Positions 8,701 through 19,659 of a stretch of 64,000 nucleotides of DNA are shown here, piece after piece. The position numbers and the translations under genes are program-made. Under the pieces are notes generated by a model, which was given only the letters and a program-made list of their open reading frames with translations, was not told the origin of the DNA and did not search any database. Numbering within the stretch: position 1 is the stretch's first letter; each line of letters starts with the position of its first letter. Origin of the DNA: Comamonadaceae bacterium G21597-S1 (GTDB taxonomy: Bacteria > Pseudomonadota > Gammaproteobacteria > Burkholderiales > Burkholderiaceae_C); assembly GCA_027214345.1 (NCBI GenBank), contig JAPWHR010000011.1:1-64000 (forward strand). Reading direction: 5' to 3'.

Positions 8701-10419
8701 ATGACGACCGCGCAGGATCGGGCCCGGCGCCAGGAGCAGATCGAGGATCTCTGCGCCGCATCGATCCGCGCACTGAGTGGTTTGTCGGACCTGCGTTTCC
8801 GTGGTCAGCGCCTGCACCGGGGACGCAAACCGCTGCCGCTCTATGCGCCGCACCTGCATCCTGCGCCCGACAAGGCGGACTTCGGCAGCTTCCGGGGAGC
8901 CGCCGATGGGCTGGCGCTGCGACTGTCCGGCAGCGACGCGGACCTGCATGCAAGCCTGAGTCCGTCTGATCCGGTTGAGCGACTGGTGTTCGAACTCCTG
9001 GAGCAGTACCGGTCAGAGTCGCTGGTACCCGATGTACTCGTAGGCGTGCGGAACAACCTGCGCCATGCGTTCACGTCCTGGTCGCTGGCGTATCACCATG
9101 CAGGCCTGACCGATAGTGCACATGGCCTCCTGCTCTACACCGTGGTGCAGATGTGCCGCGCCCGGGTGTTCGGCGAACCGGTGACGTTGCAAACCGAGGA
9201 CCTGCTGGAGGCGACGCGTGCCGCCATCGGTCCGTTGCTGGGCACGCCGCTGGCCGGCCTGCGCCGCCATCGCAGCAACCAGGTGGCCTATGCCGCGTTC
9301 GCGCTGCAGATCGCGCAGGCGGTGGGCGAGATGCTGCGCAACAGCCGCGCCGAACAGGGGCAGACCGGTGCTGCGGGCGACAGCGACGAAAACGCGGCCT
9401 TCGCGCTGCTGATGGATGTCGAAGGTTACACGACCACCAACTTCGCCACTGCCGTGTCCGGTCGCAGTCGGGTGCTGGAGGATGCGGTCGACGGTTACCG
9501 CGTGTTCACGCGCCGGTACGACCGGGAGTCTGTCGCCAGCGCGTTGGTGCGGCTCGACGTGCTGAAGGAACTTCGGCAGCGGCTCGACGCGCTTGTCGCC
9601 GCCATGGGCGTGAATCTGACGCGGCTGGCGCGCGAACTGCGCCAGTTGCTGGCCCAACCCGAGGTCGACGGTTGGGATGGCGGGCAGGAGGACGGCTGGA
9701 TCGACGGGCGGCGGCTGGCACAACTGGTAGCGTCGCCCACCGAGCGACGCTTGTTTCGCACGGAACACTTCGAACTCCGCGCGGACTGTGTTGTGTCGTT
9801 GCTGCTGGATTGTTCCGGCTCGATGAAGCAGCATGCCGAGCGGTTGGCGCCGCTGGTGGATGTGTGGGTTCGTGCGCTGGAGATGGCCGGTATTCGCAGC
9901 GAAGTGCTGGGTTTCACCACCGCTGCCTGGAACGGCGGCCGGGCCCAGCGCGACTGGATGCAGGCCGGGCGCCCTCGTCACCCTGGTCGCCTGAACGAAG
10001 TCAGCCATATGGTGTTCAAAGACGCCGACACATCCTGGCGGCGCTCGAAGCTGTCCACGGCGGCGCTGCTCAAGGCCGACCTGTTTCGCGAAGGCATGGA
10101 TGGCGAGGCCGTGTTGTGGGCCGTGCGCCGCTTGGGAGCGCAGGATGAAACGCGCAAGTTGCTACTGGTGCTTTCCGACGGCTCGCCGATGGACACCGCG
10201 ACCAACCTGGCCAACGACGTCCATTACCTCGACCACCACCTGCGTGATGTGGTGCAGAGTGTCGAAGCGTCCGGGGTGGTAGAGATTTTTGGTGTCGGGG
10301 TCGCGCTTGACCTCAGCCCCTATTACAGCCGCAGCCATGTACTGGACATGGATGCTACCGGTCCACAAGACTGGCTGCGCGAACTGCTGGCCCTGATCGG
10401 GAGAGGAAGCCGGCGTTGA
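8701..10419 (+). CDS. CobT-like von Willebrand A domain protein
   Basis: A 572-residue protein matching the CobT subunit layout: a helical N-terminal two thirds and a C-terminal vWA domain starting near residue 360. The MIDAS motif LLLDCSGSM (DxSxS) and the later LVLSDGSPMDTAT fit a metal-ion-dependent adhesion site. The acidic central linker of classical CobT is much reduced. In CobN-CobS-CobT the S and T subunits form an ATP-driven ring on CobN; here CobN is missing. It lies between the iclR-cobS pair and taurine dehydrogenase genes in one orientation, so a role in activating a sulfonate-pathway enzyme is worth testing. An RBS-like GGAGC precedes the ATG. Confidence 0.88.
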   Translation: MTTAQDRARRQEQIEDLCAASIRALSGLSDLRFRGQRLHRGRKPLPLYAPHLHPAPDKADFGSFRGAADGLALRLSGSDADLHASLSPSDPVERLVFELLEQYRSESLVPDVLVGVRNNLRHAFTSWSLAYHHAGLTDSAHGLLLYTVVQMCRARVFGEPVTLQTEDLLEATRAAIGPLLGTPLAGLRRHRSNQVAYAAFALQIAQAVGEMLRNSRAEQGQTGAAGDSDENAAFALLMDVEGYTTTNFATAVSGRSRVLEDAVDGYRVFTRRYDRESVASALVRLDVLKELRQRLDALVAAMGVNLTRLARELRQLLAQPEVDGWDGGQEDGWIDGRRLAQLVASPTERRLFRTEHFELRADCVVSLLLDCSGSMKQHAERLAPLVDVWVRALEMAGIRSEVLGFTTAAWNGGRAQRDWMQAGRPRHPGRLNEVSHMVFKDADTSWRRSKLSTAALLKADLFREGMDGEAVLWAVRRLGAQDETRKLLLVLSDGSPMDTATNLANDVHYLDHHLRDVVQSVEASGVVEIFGVGVALDLSPYYSRSHVLDMDATGPQDWLRELLALIGRGSRR

Positions 10420-10639
10420 GGCCTCGTGGCAACAGGACGGATTGCGCAAACGCGCCTGGTGGGTGCGCAACGCAGGCTGCTCATTCTTCTGCGCCCGCTT
10501 CGGGTACTGGCCTTGGGTGAGGGCTGGCAATCAAAGCAGGGCTCGCTGGCTACATCGAATTCCCCCATCTGGCCCTTTCGGCAGCAGGCATTGTTCCCTA
10601 CCCTCTGACTTGATGACTCATGCATTCCCTGGAGATTCA

Positions 10640-11041
10640 ATGCCCGACATTTTTCCGCCCGTTACCACTGCCACGCTGGAAGCCTTCAGCGACGCCTGGA
10701 ACCGCCATGACATCGATGCACTGATGTCTTTCATGACCGACGACTGTGTTTTCATGACCGCCGGGGGCCCCGACGCCTGTGGTGCGCGGCATGTGGGCAC
10801 CGAGGCGGTTCGCAAGGCCTTTCCTGCTGCCTGGGTTGCGTCGCCCGATGCGCAGTGGCGCAACGGAAGACACTTCGTGCAGGGCGACTTCGGTGTTTCG
10901 CAGTGGACCTTCACCGGCACCGCCGCCGATGGCACCCGCATCGAGTCCGACGGCGTCGATCTCTTCACCTTTCGCAACGGCAAGATCGCCGTGAAAAACG
11001 TGTTTCGCAAGAACCGGCCCAACCTGCCAGCCGCCAAATAA
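10640..11041 (+). CDS. tauX: NTF2-like protein, probable taurine dehydrogenase small subunit
   Basis: A 133-residue SnoaL/NTF2-like fold protein: AFSDAWNRHDIDALMSFMTD at the N terminus and a C-terminal strand region VDLFTFRNGKIAVKNVFRK. The ATG at 10640 is chosen because GGAG lies 6 bases upstream; an ATG nine codons earlier lacks one. It precedes by 13 bp a FAD oxidoreductase that reads as TauY, and TauX/TauY are encoded together in known taurine dehydrogenase operons. The complex oxidises taurine to sulfoacetaldehyde and ammonia with electrons going to the respiratory chain. The name rests on memory of the family and the neighbour. Confidence 0.82.
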   Translation: MPDIFPPVTTATLEAFSDAWNRHDIDALMSFMTDDCVFMTAGGPDACGARHVGTEAVRKAFPAAWVASPDAQWRNGRHFVQGDFGVSQWTFTGTAADGTRIESDGVDLFTFRNGKIAVKNVFRKNRPNLPAAK

Positions 11042-11054
11042 AACGTACACCCGC

Positions 11055-12494
11055 ATGTCCATGACGCAACCCATGTCGTTGACGGGGCTTTCAATCCCCG
11101 CCGAAAAGCACTACGACCCCCAGTACGACCCCCTCGTTGCGCAAAACCCGGGCGCCGGGCGTGCCTACGCTCCGACCTACTGGGTGGCGAGCGCCGGCGC
11201 ACCGCCCCCCGACGACGGCCCGATCCGCTCCGACATTGAAGTCGATGCGGTGGTCATCGGCTCCGGCTCCACCGGCATGGCGACAGCCCTCTACCTGGCA
11301 CAAGAGCACGGGATCCAGGCCACGGTGCTGGAGGCCAACCAGACCTCCTGGGGTTGCTCGAGCCGCAGTGGCGGCCAGGGCCAAAACGCCAGTGGCCGCC
11401 TGACGCGCACGCAGTGGATCGACCGCTGGGGACTGGACGTTGCGAAAAAACTGGATCGCGAGATACGCACGGGTTTCGAGAACTTCAAACTTCTCACCAC
11501 CGAAATCGACTGCGACGCATTCGACGGTGGCCACCTGTACCTGGCACACCGGCCGCAGAAGATGGACTACCTGCGCAACGAAACCCGGGTGCGGCGTGAG
11601 ATCTTTGGCTACGACACCCGCCTGCTCAGCGCGGAGGAGGTTCGGCGCGACTACTGCGATGAACGCGACACTGCAGGTGCCATGCTGGAACAGGAAGGCG
11701 TGGGCATCCATCCGCTCAAGTTCACCTTCGGGCTAATCCGCAAGGCACGTGCACTGGGGGCCCGCGTTCATCCGGGCAGCCCGGTGCAGAGTTGGGAAAC
11801 CAATGGCGGTATCCACTACCTGCGCACCCCAGGCGGCATCGTGCGGACCAAACGCGTGGCTGTCTGCACAGGGGGCTACACCGGCCAGGGCCTGAATCCC
11901 CTGCTGCGCAACAAGATCATGCCGATCCTGTCCAACTCGGTGGTGACACGGCCACTCACGGACGCCGAAATCATCGCGACCAACTTTCGCTCGCGCACCT
12001 TCTTGACCGACACGCGCACACTGCGCTTCTACTACCGGCTGCTGCCCGACAACCGCCTGCAGCTTGGCAGTCGAAGCTCGGTCACCGGTGCCGAGGCCGA
12101 GCATTCCGACCACTTGAAGCTGCTGACCGATGCCATTGCGCGCAAGTTCCCGCCACTTGCCGGCATCCAGATCGACTATTCCTGGTGGGGCTGGGTCGAC
12201 GTGAGCCACGACATGATGCCTCGCATCACGCGCCCGGACCCAAAGCAAGCCGTCTGGTATGCCGTGGGTTATGGTGGCAACGGCGTGTCATTCTCGACCT
12301 GGGCCGGCAAACGCTTGGCTGAACGTATGGCGGGCAAGGATGCCGGCCAGGAAGTCTTCAGGCTGCCCATCTACGATTCGCCGCTGGAATACCCCAATAT
12401 GTTCGGCCTGGTGCGCTCCCCGGCGTTTGCGCCGTTCCGGCGTATCGGCCAGCGCATCCTGTACAAGTGGTATTGGCTGCGTGACGAAAAGTAG
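11055..12494 (+). CDS. tauY: FAD-dependent oxidoreductase, taurine dehydrogenase large subunit
   Basis: A 479-residue D-amino-acid-oxidase-type flavoprotein. After an N-terminal YDPQYDPLVAQNPG / APTYWVASAG region, the dinucleotide fold VVIGSGSTGMATALYLA appears near residue 67, then EANQTSWGCSSRSGGQGQNA. Late motifs are SWWGWVDVSHDMMPRI and YAVGYGGNGVSFSTWAGKR. These segments, and the tight coupling to the NTF2-like small subunit, agree with TauY rather than gamma-glutamylputrescine oxidase PuuB, its closest look-alike. The product sulfoacetaldehyde is the substrate of Xsc 5 kb away. There is no signal peptide. A second ATG two codons in is an equal start candidate. Confidence 0.85.
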   Translation: MSMTQPMSLTGLSIPAEKHYDPQYDPLVAQNPGAGRAYAPTYWVASAGAPPPDDGPIRSDIEVDAVVIGSGSTGMATALYLAQEHGIQATVLEANQTSWGCSSRSGGQGQNASGRLTRTQWIDRWGLDVAKKLDREIRTGFENFKLLTTEIDCDAFDGGHLYLAHRPQKMDYLRNETRVRREIFGYDTRLLSAEEVRRDYCDERDTAGAMLEQEGVGIHPLKFTFGLIRKARALGARVHPGSPVQSWETNGGIHYLRTPGGIVRTKRVAVCTGGYTGQGLNPLLRNKIMPILSNSVVTRPLTDAEIIATNFRSRTFLTDTRTLRFYYRLLPDNRLQLGSRSSVTGAEAEHSDHLKLLTDAIARKFPPLAGIQIDYSWWGWVDVSHDMMPRITRPDPKQAVWYAVGYGGNGVSFSTWAGKRLAERMAGKDAGQEVFRLPIYDSPLEYPNMFGLVRSPAFAPFRRIGQRILYKWYWLRDEK

Positions 12495-12769
12495 CGCTGG
12501 CTCGCGCACCGGCCCCATAGACACCCGCATTTGCCCTGGGCAGTGCAGGCGAAGCGGATGCGGGCTGTGTGATTCGGCCACTGTGCGCCCAGGTACTTGC
12601 CGAGTGCGCCCGGTCCAAAACCGAATTGCGCAGTATCGGCGGGGGAGTAGTCTCTTGCCATGCCGTGAACGAGCGGCCCCAGCGCCTCGCCAAGGTTGAA
12701 ATCGATTCCACTGCACGCGCGGCCCGATGGTAGCCAAAAAATACCTGCGGCCTGCGTCGCCCTCACCCA

Positions 12770-13879
12770 GTGAAAATGCCGCCTGCCCCCCTGCCTGAAG
12801 CCATCGGCTTTGGCAAACTGCCGCGTACCCTGCAATGGTTCTTGCTGTTGTTGGGCTCGGGTTTGCTCGCGACCTTGATTGCCAAACTAGGCGTACCTGC
12901 TGCATTGCTGCTCGGGCCCATGTTGGTCGGGATTGTTCTGAGCACCAACGGCGCAACATTGGCCTTTCCAAAGTTACCGTATTTTGCAGGCCAGGCTTTT
13001 CTGGGATGTTTTATCGCCAGCAAGATCACGCTGCAAAGTGTCTTGGGATTCTTCGCGCATTGGCCGTTGTTCTTGAGTACGGTGGTCCTCACCATCGCAT
13101 CCGCCACCCTGCTGGGGTACATGATGAGCCGGTTCCGCCTGCTGCCCGGAACCACCGCCATCTGGGGCCTTTCTCCAGGTGCCGCTGGTGTGATGATCGT
13201 CATGGCGGAAGCGTTTGGTGAAAACCCCAGTTTGGTGGCCTTCATGCAGTATCTGCGGGGGGTGACGGTTGCGATCGCTGCGGCAGTCATTGCCGCCATC
13301 TGGTTTGGCACCGCCTCTCACTCTGTGCCCGCAGTAGTCTGGTTCCCGAGCATTCGTGTCGAGGCTTTCGTTGAAACCCTGGCGCTAGCCGGTGTGGGGG
13401 GTGTGATTGCCCATCGGCTGCGCATTCCCGGAGGAGTGATGTTGGTGCCATTTGCGGGCGGTGCGGTGCTGCAGGCAACGGGCTTGCTGGCGATCGAGCT
13501 TCCGCCATGGTTCATGGCGGTGGCCTTTGTGATGCTTGGCTGGCACGTCGGATTGGGCTTCACCCGCGAATTGTGTTGGTACGCCATCCGGGCACTGCCT
13601 TGGGCTCTCCTCGCAATAGCGGCCATGATGGCGATTTGCGGTTTCTTGGCCTGGATGCTCGTGCTGTGGTTGGGCGTTGACCCACTGACGGCATTCCTTG
13701 CAACTGCGCCTGGCGGACTGGACACGATGGTGGTGATAGCTACATCCACGCGGGCAGACATTGCCTTTGTGATGGCTCTGCAGACAGCGCGTTTCCTGAT
13801 CGTGTTGCCACTGGCGCCGGCATTGGCGCGCCTGGCTTCCCGCCATCTCAAAGCCCGGGCGGCACCCGGCGACGTCTAG
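12770..13879 (+). CDS. AbrB-family integral membrane protein
   Basis: A 369-residue protein with about ten hydrophobic segments and the internally duplicated layout of the AbrB family (COG3180): LGVPAALLLGPMLVGIVLS in the first half and LRIPGGVMLVPFAGGAVLQ in the second, plus GLSPGAAGVMIVMAE and TAPGGLDTMVVIAT. The start is GTG 12770 or ATG 12776; both give the same domain. The family is poorly characterised and often found beside carboxylate or sulfonate transport genes. Sulfite or sulfate leaving the cell is a need of this pathway and no TauE/TauZ exporter is present, so export is a possible but unproven role. It is 275 bp downstream of tauY. Confidence 0.85.
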   Translation: MKMPPAPLPEAIGFGKLPRTLQWFLLLLGSGLLATLIAKLGVPAALLLGPMLVGIVLSTNGATLAFPKLPYFAGQAFLGCFIASKITLQSVLGFFAHWPLFLSTVVLTIASATLLGYMMSRFRLLPGTTAIWGLSPGAAGVMIVMAEAFGENPSLVAFMQYLRGVTVAIAAAVIAAIWFGTASHSVPAVVWFPSIRVEAFVETLALAGVGGVIAHRLRIPGGVMLVPFAGGAVLQATGLLAIELPPWFMAVAFVMLGWHVGLGFTRELCWYAIRALPWALLAIAAMMAICGFLAWMLVLWLGVDPLTAFLATAPGGLDTMVVIATSTRADIAFVMALQTARFLIVLPLAPALARLASRHLKARAAPGDV

Positions 13880-14181
13880 TCCACCGGATCAGACGGTCGA
13901 CGGTGGAGCGTCGCCCCGCATCGCTGAACCAGTACCCTGCTCTTCTGGTGCCGCGTTACACGGATAGGCGCTTCGCAGCGCACCCTGCACCAGATTAGAG
14001 AAAGGCGTCTCCCCTGGCTGCCAGCGTATGGTGCCCAGCGCCGATGACGCGCACCAAAGCAAAGAACAAGCACACGTGCTGGCACTATCGGAAGTTCAGA
14101 TGTGGCACCACATTCAAACGTATGGTCGGCACGCACCGTCATAGACTGTTCACTCGATCACACTAAAGGAAGAGTGCTGCC
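13880..14181. other. Intergenic region upstream of the ABC importer
   Basis: About 300 bp with no gene. It should hold the promoter of the five-gene importer. AGGAAGAG lies about 10 bases before the ATG at 14182. I see no convincing -35/-10 pair. Confidence 0.4.
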
Positions 14182-15774
14182 ATGTTCACAATCGATCGCC
14201 GCCGCCTGATCCAGTCAAGTGCAGCGTTGTCCGCCGGAAGCATCTTCGGCATTCCCCTCGATATCGCCGCCCAGTCCGCCAAGGGCGGTGTGCTGGTCAT
14301 CGGCGGCACGCAGGCGCCTCGCCATCTGAACCCGGCCGTGCAAAGTGGTTCAGCTTCCATGAGTCCGGGAGCACAGATCTTCGCGTCCCCCATCCTGATG
14401 GACAAGAACTGGAAGCCGCAGCCCTATCTTGCCGAGCGCTGGACCCTCTCTCCCGACAACCGCAGCGTGACGCTGCACCTGCGCAAGGACGCCGTCTTTC
14501 ACGATGGCAAACCCGTCACGGCCGAGGACGTCAAGTTCTCTATCGAGACCATCCGCGACAACCATCCCTTCAAGTCCATGTATGGCACGGTCAACGCGGT
14601 CACGATCAGCGACCCGCACACTGCGGTTGTCCGCCTGTCCGAGCCCCATCCTGCCCTGTTGCTGGCAATGTCCACCTCGCTCACACCCATCATTCCCAAG
14701 CACATCTACGGCGATGGCACGGACGTGAAGATCCATCCGCGCAATGCCAGTCCGGTGGGCTCAGGTCCGTTCCGTCTGGTCGAGTTCAAGCAGGGCCAGC
14801 ACGTCATCATGCAGCGCTTCGACCGCTTCTTTTTACCCGGTCAACCCAATCTCGATCGTGTCATCCTCAGGCTGTTCAAGGATACCGGGAGTCTGCTGCT
14901 GGCATTCGAGCGCGGCGAGTTGGATCTTCTTCAGTCCCTCTCCGATGCGCGCGAAATCGAGCGCGTGCGCAAGGTGCCGGCGGTACAGGTAATCAAGGGT
15001 GCCGCGCCGGCCATCGGACCACTGGTCTGGCTGGCCTTCAATACCAAGAGCCCCAAGCTCGCCGACAAACGTGTGCGCCAGGCCATCAACTTTGCCATTG
15101 ACAAGAAGCACATCATCGACATCCTGTTGGGCGGCATCAATGTGCGCTCGACTGGTCCGATCGCCTCTGGGAGCCCTTTCTACTCAGCCGAGGTGGAGCG
15201 CTACGACCTGAACCTGGCCAAGGCGGCTCAATTGCTGGACGCGGCAGGGCTGAAGCCAGGTGCCAATGGTGTTCGCCTTTCGCTGAACCTCGATGCCGTT
15301 CCGGGTGTCGGCGACATGCGAACCATCCAGGAATATCTCAAGCCTTCGTTGGTCAAGGCCGGCATAGAGATCAACTTGCGCTATTCGCCGGACTTTCCTT
15401 CCTGGGCACGGCGCGTGTCGACACACGATTTCGACTTGACCCTCGATTCGGTCAACAATTGGGGCGATCCGGTCATCGGCGTGCATCGCACCTGGTTGAG
15501 TTCGAACATCAGGCCGGGAGTGGTCTGGTCAAACACCCAGAGTTATTCGAACCCCAAGGTCGATGAATGGCTCACTGCTGCCGGCCAGGAGATGAATCTG
15601 CTTAAACGCAAGGAACTCTACAAGCAGTTTCAAAAGACCGTGGTCGACGATTGCCCGGTGGCCTTCCTGTTCGAGCAGACCTATTACGGCATCGCTCAGG
15701 GCAAGGTGGCCAACCCACCGGCCGGTATCTGGGGGCATGTCGAGGTGATCTTGGACACCGCCATCAAGGCCTGA
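14182..15774 (+). CDS. ABC transporter substrate-binding protein, family 5 (Opp/Dpp type)
   Basis: A 530-residue periplasmic binding protein. The N terminus IDRRRLIQSSAALSAGS with a cut near IAAQSAKG looks like a twin-arginine-type export signal. The mature part has the family 5 pattern: AERWTLSPDNRSVTLHLRKD, VFHDGKPVTAEDVKFSIETI and later RVRQAINFAIDKKHIID. It heads an importer operon with two permeases and two ATPases. Family 5 proteins bind peptides, nickel, glutathione or opines. Taurine uptake is usually by TauABC, whose binding protein is of another family, so this system probably carries a larger taurine-containing compound or a peptide. The ligand is not visible from sequence. Confidence 0.92.
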   Translation: MFTIDRRRLIQSSAALSAGSIFGIPLDIAAQSAKGGVLVIGGTQAPRHLNPAVQSGSASMSPGAQIFASPILMDKNWKPQPYLAERWTLSPDNRSVTLHLRKDAVFHDGKPVTAEDVKFSIETIRDNHPFKSMYGTVNAVTISDPHTAVVRLSEPHPALLLAMSTSLTPIIPKHIYGDGTDVKIHPRNASPVGSGPFRLVEFKQGQHVIMQRFDRFFLPGQPNLDRVILRLFKDTGSLLLAFERGELDLLQSLSDAREIERVRKVPAVQVIKGAAPAIGPLVWLAFNTKSPKLADKRVRQAINFAIDKKHIIDILLGGINVRSTGPIASGSPFYSAEVERYDLNLAKAAQLLDAAGLKPGANGVRLSLNLDAVPGVGDMRTIQEYLKPSLVKAGIEINLRYSPDFPSWARRVSTHDFDLTLDSVNNWGDPVIGVHRTWLSSNIRPGVVWSNTQSYSNPKVDEWLTAAGQEMNLLKRKELYKQFQKTVVDDCPVAFLFEQTYYGIAQGKVANPPAGIWGHVEVILDTAIKA

Positions 15775-15780
15775 TTCTGC

Positions 15781-16767
15781 TTGTCGAGAATGCACGTCTT
15801 CTTCGCCATCTTGCGCCGCCTGGCCTGGGCCGCCGGATTGATGATGGCTGTTCTGGCTACCAACTTTGTGCTGATCCACGCGGCGCCGGGTGATGCGGCC
15901 AGCGTGATCGCCGGCGAAATGGGAGGGGGTGACGAGCAGGTGATCGCCAGCATCAAGAAAGCCTACGGACTCGACCAGCCGCTGCAAGTACAGTTTTTCA
16001 CCTACATCGGCAAGAGCCTGCAGGGTGACCTCGGACAGTCCTATGCCTATAACCGGCCGGTGGCAGGGTTGATTTTCGAACGCGTCAGGCCCACTGTCTT
16101 GCTGGTACTGACCGCTCTCGTTTTTGCCATCGTTGTCGGAACCCTGCTGGGTGTCGTTGCGTCAAGGCGGCCGGACAGTGTCGCCAGCAGTGCCGTCACC
16201 ATAATGTCCCTTGTAGGCTATTCCATGCCAGTGTTCTGGACCGGCATTTTGCTGGTGATCCTCTTCGGCAAGGTCTGGCCGATCCTGCCGATAGCCGGCA
16301 TGCGCGATCTGCGCATGTACGGCGCGACCGGCTGGGCCGCGGTGTCCGACGTGCTGCAGCATCTGGTGCTGCCGGCGTTCACGCTGTCAATCGTCTACCT
16401 GGCGCAGTACAGCCGCCTGTCGCGCGCCAGCATGCTGGAGGTGCTCGGCTCGGACTATATCCGCACCGCGCGCGCCAAGGGCCTGAGCGAGTGGGTGGTG
16501 ACCTTCAAGCATGCTCTGCGCAATGCGTTGATGCCGGTGGTGACAATTGCGGGCCTGCAGTTCGGCAACCTGATCTCGGGCGCCGTGCTGGTAGAGACCG
16601 TGTTCAGCTGGCCCGGCCTCGGCACACTTGCACTGGATTCGATCCTCGGGCGCGATTACCCCACGCTGTTGGGAATCCTGACCTTCTCGTCCATGCTGGT
16701 GATCGTGGCCAACCTTCTGACTGACTTGAGTTACCGCTGGATTGATCCCCGGCTGCGTGGCAAATGA
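15781..16767 (+). CDS. ABC transporter permease (DppB/OppB type)
   Basis: A 328-residue inner-membrane permease with six predicted membrane spans, an N-terminal span followed by the long periplasmic loop usual for DppB, and the EAA-type cytoplasmic loop (RTARAKGLSEWVVTFKHALRNA). The start is uncertain: TTG 15781 or ATG 15790. It lies 6 bp after the binding-protein gene, and its TGA overlaps the next ATG as ATGA, so the operon is translationally coupled. Confidence 0.93.
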   Translation: MSRMHVFFAILRRLAWAAGLMMAVLATNFVLIHAAPGDAASVIAGEMGGGDEQVIASIKKAYGLDQPLQVQFFTYIGKSLQGDLGQSYAYNRPVAGLIFERVRPTVLLVLTALVFAIVVGTLLGVVASRRPDSVASSAVTIMSLVGYSMPVFWTGILLVILFGKVWPILPIAGMRDLRMYGATGWAAVSDVLQHLVLPAFTLSIVYLAQYSRLSRASMLEVLGSDYIRTARAKGLSEWVVTFKHALRNALMPVVTIAGLQFGNLISGAVLVETVFSWPGLGTLALDSILGRDYPTLLGILTFSSMLVIVANLLTDLSYRWIDPRLRGK

Positions 16768-17659
16768 CAACCCTACCGGATACAGCCGTCCCGGCGCTTG
16801 TACCACCTGCAGTGCATGTGCTCTCACCCTCGCGCGAAGCTTGGCGCGTATTCCGGCGCAACAAAGCCGCCGTGCTGGGCTTGGCGCTACTGTGCTGCAT
16901 CGTGCTCGTGATGGTGGTGGGCCCTGGCCTATATGGCGTCAAGCCCTTCGACATCAAGGGCACACCCTTCACCGAGCCATTCATTGACCGCAATTTGTGG
17001 CTCGGTACCGATTACCTGGGCCGCGACATCCTGGCCGGCATGCTGGTGGGTGGCCGCGCCACCCTGCTGGTGGGCCTGACGGCAGCCTGTATCACCGTGT
17101 TGATCGGCATTACGGTGGGCGCCCTGGCGGGCTATTTCGGGGGTTGGATCGACAGCCTGTTGTCACGTCTTACCGAGCTGGTCCAGGTGTTGCCAACGCT
17201 GCCATTCGCGATGGTGATACTCACGCTGTTCCAGCCCTCGCTGGGCGTGGTGGTCGTGGCCATTGGCATGCTCTTGTGGACCGGCACCGCGCGCCTGGCC
17301 CGGGCCGAGTTCCTGCGCCTTCGCCATCTGGAGTACGTGAGCGCGGCGCGCGCCATGGGAGCCCGCCACTGGCGGCTGATGCTGCGCGAGATTCTGCCCA
17401 ACGCGTTGCCGCCGCTGATCGTGTCGGCTACGCTGATCATTGGAGTGGCCATTCTGTTCGAGGGGGGGCTGAGTTACTTGGGCCTGTCGGATCCCAATGT
17501 CATGAGTTGGGGGCTGATGATCGGCTCCAACCGGCGCCACGTGCTGGAATGCTGGTGGGCGGTGACGTTCCCTGGCGCTGCGATCTTCTTGTTGGTGCTG
17601 TCAGTCAGTTTGGTGGGTGACGGACTCAACGATGCGCTCAACCCCAAGTTGCATCTGCG

Positions 17660-17663
<4 letters not shown>
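16764..17663 (+). CDS. ABC transporter permease (DppC/OppC type)
   Basis: A 299-residue permease partner of the preceding gene. [14 protein letters not shown] at the N terminus and [19 protein letters not shown] are DppC signatures. The EAA loop reads [20 protein letters not shown]. Six membrane spans are predicted. It starts within the stop of the upstream permease and ends within the start of the ATPase gene, with a 4-bp overlap at each end. Confidence 0.94.
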
Positions 17664-18654
<991 letters not shown>

Positions 18655-18658
<4 letters not shown>

Positions 18659-19659
18659 TTGATGCGTTGCTTAAAGTACGGGACCTGAAGGTCCACTTTC
18701 CGCTCGGCGGCGGATTGCTTCGCCCCAAGGCGCTGGTGAAGGCCGTGGACGGCGTGAGTTTCGACGTCCCCAAGGGAAGCACCTTCGGCATCGTCGGTGA
18801 AAGCGGCTCGGGCAAGAGCACCACCGCGCTGGCGGTGATGCGCCTGGTCCATATCACCGCCGGTGGCGTCATGCTTGGCGGCGACGACATCGGCGCGCTG
18901 CAGGGCGAGGCGCTGCGCCGCGTGCGACGGCGCTTCCAGATGGTGTTCCAGGACCCGTTTGCATCTCTCAATCCACGCAAGCGCGCCGGCGACGCCATCC
19001 AGGAGGCGCTGGAATTGATGGACGTGGGCGAGCCGGCGCAGCGCCCCGAGATGGCGCGCAAGCTGTTTCTGCAGACCGGCCTGCGGCCCGAGCAGTTGCT
19101 GCTGTTTCCGCACCAGTTTTCGGGCGGGCAACGCCAGCGCATCGTGCTGGCGCGGGCGCTGGCAGCCAACCCCGAACTCCTGGTATGCGACGAGCCTGTG
19201 TCCGCGCTGGACGTGGCCATACAGGCGCAGATCCTCAACCTGATGCAACGCCTGCAACGCGAACTGGGGCTGACCTACCTGTTCATCTCGCACGATCTGG
19301 GCGTGATCCGCCACATGTGCGACCAGATCGCCGTGATGTACCTGGGAAAGATCGTCGAGCAGGCGCCCCGCACCGGCTTGTTCGAGCGTCCGCTGCATCC
19401 TTATACGCTGGCACTGTGGTCAGCCGCGCCGTCATTCGATCCTGGCGCGCGCAGCCGGCGCGACCGCATCCGCCTGCAGGGCGACCCCCCGAGCCCGATC
19501 GACGTTCCAGCCGGTTGCCGCTTCGCAGGCCGCTGTCCGTATGCCGAAGCGCGCTGCCACGCCGAGCCACCGCTACTGCGCGAGGTGCTGCCCGGACACC
19601 TGGTGGCGTGCCACCGGGTGTCCGATACCGGGGTGCCGATGTACAAGTCCGCAGTTTGA
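18655..19659 (+). CDS. ABC transporter ATP-binding protein (DppF/OppF type)
   Basis: A 334-residue second ATPase. Walker A is [15 protein letters not shown], signature [15 protein letters not shown], Walker [13 protein letters not shown], and H-loop FISHDLG. The C terminus again has the Cys motif [15 protein letters not shown]. The ATG at 18655 is chosen because it overlaps the DppD stop as ATGA and begins the conserved [13 protein letters not shown]; longer frames run antiparallel into dppD. It is the last gene of the importer operon. Confidence 0.95.

Noticed and set aside
7707-10419. Cobalamin biosynthesis assignment for the CobS/CobT-like pair
   Set aside because: No CobN or other cob genes are present in the window, and the neighbours are sulfonate genes. 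The family name is kept only as resemblance.
11055-12494. Gamma-glutamylputrescine oxidase PuuB
   Set aside because: Same fold, but the N-terminal region, the SWWGWVDVSHDMMPRI segment and the adjacent NTF2-like small subunit fit TauY better.
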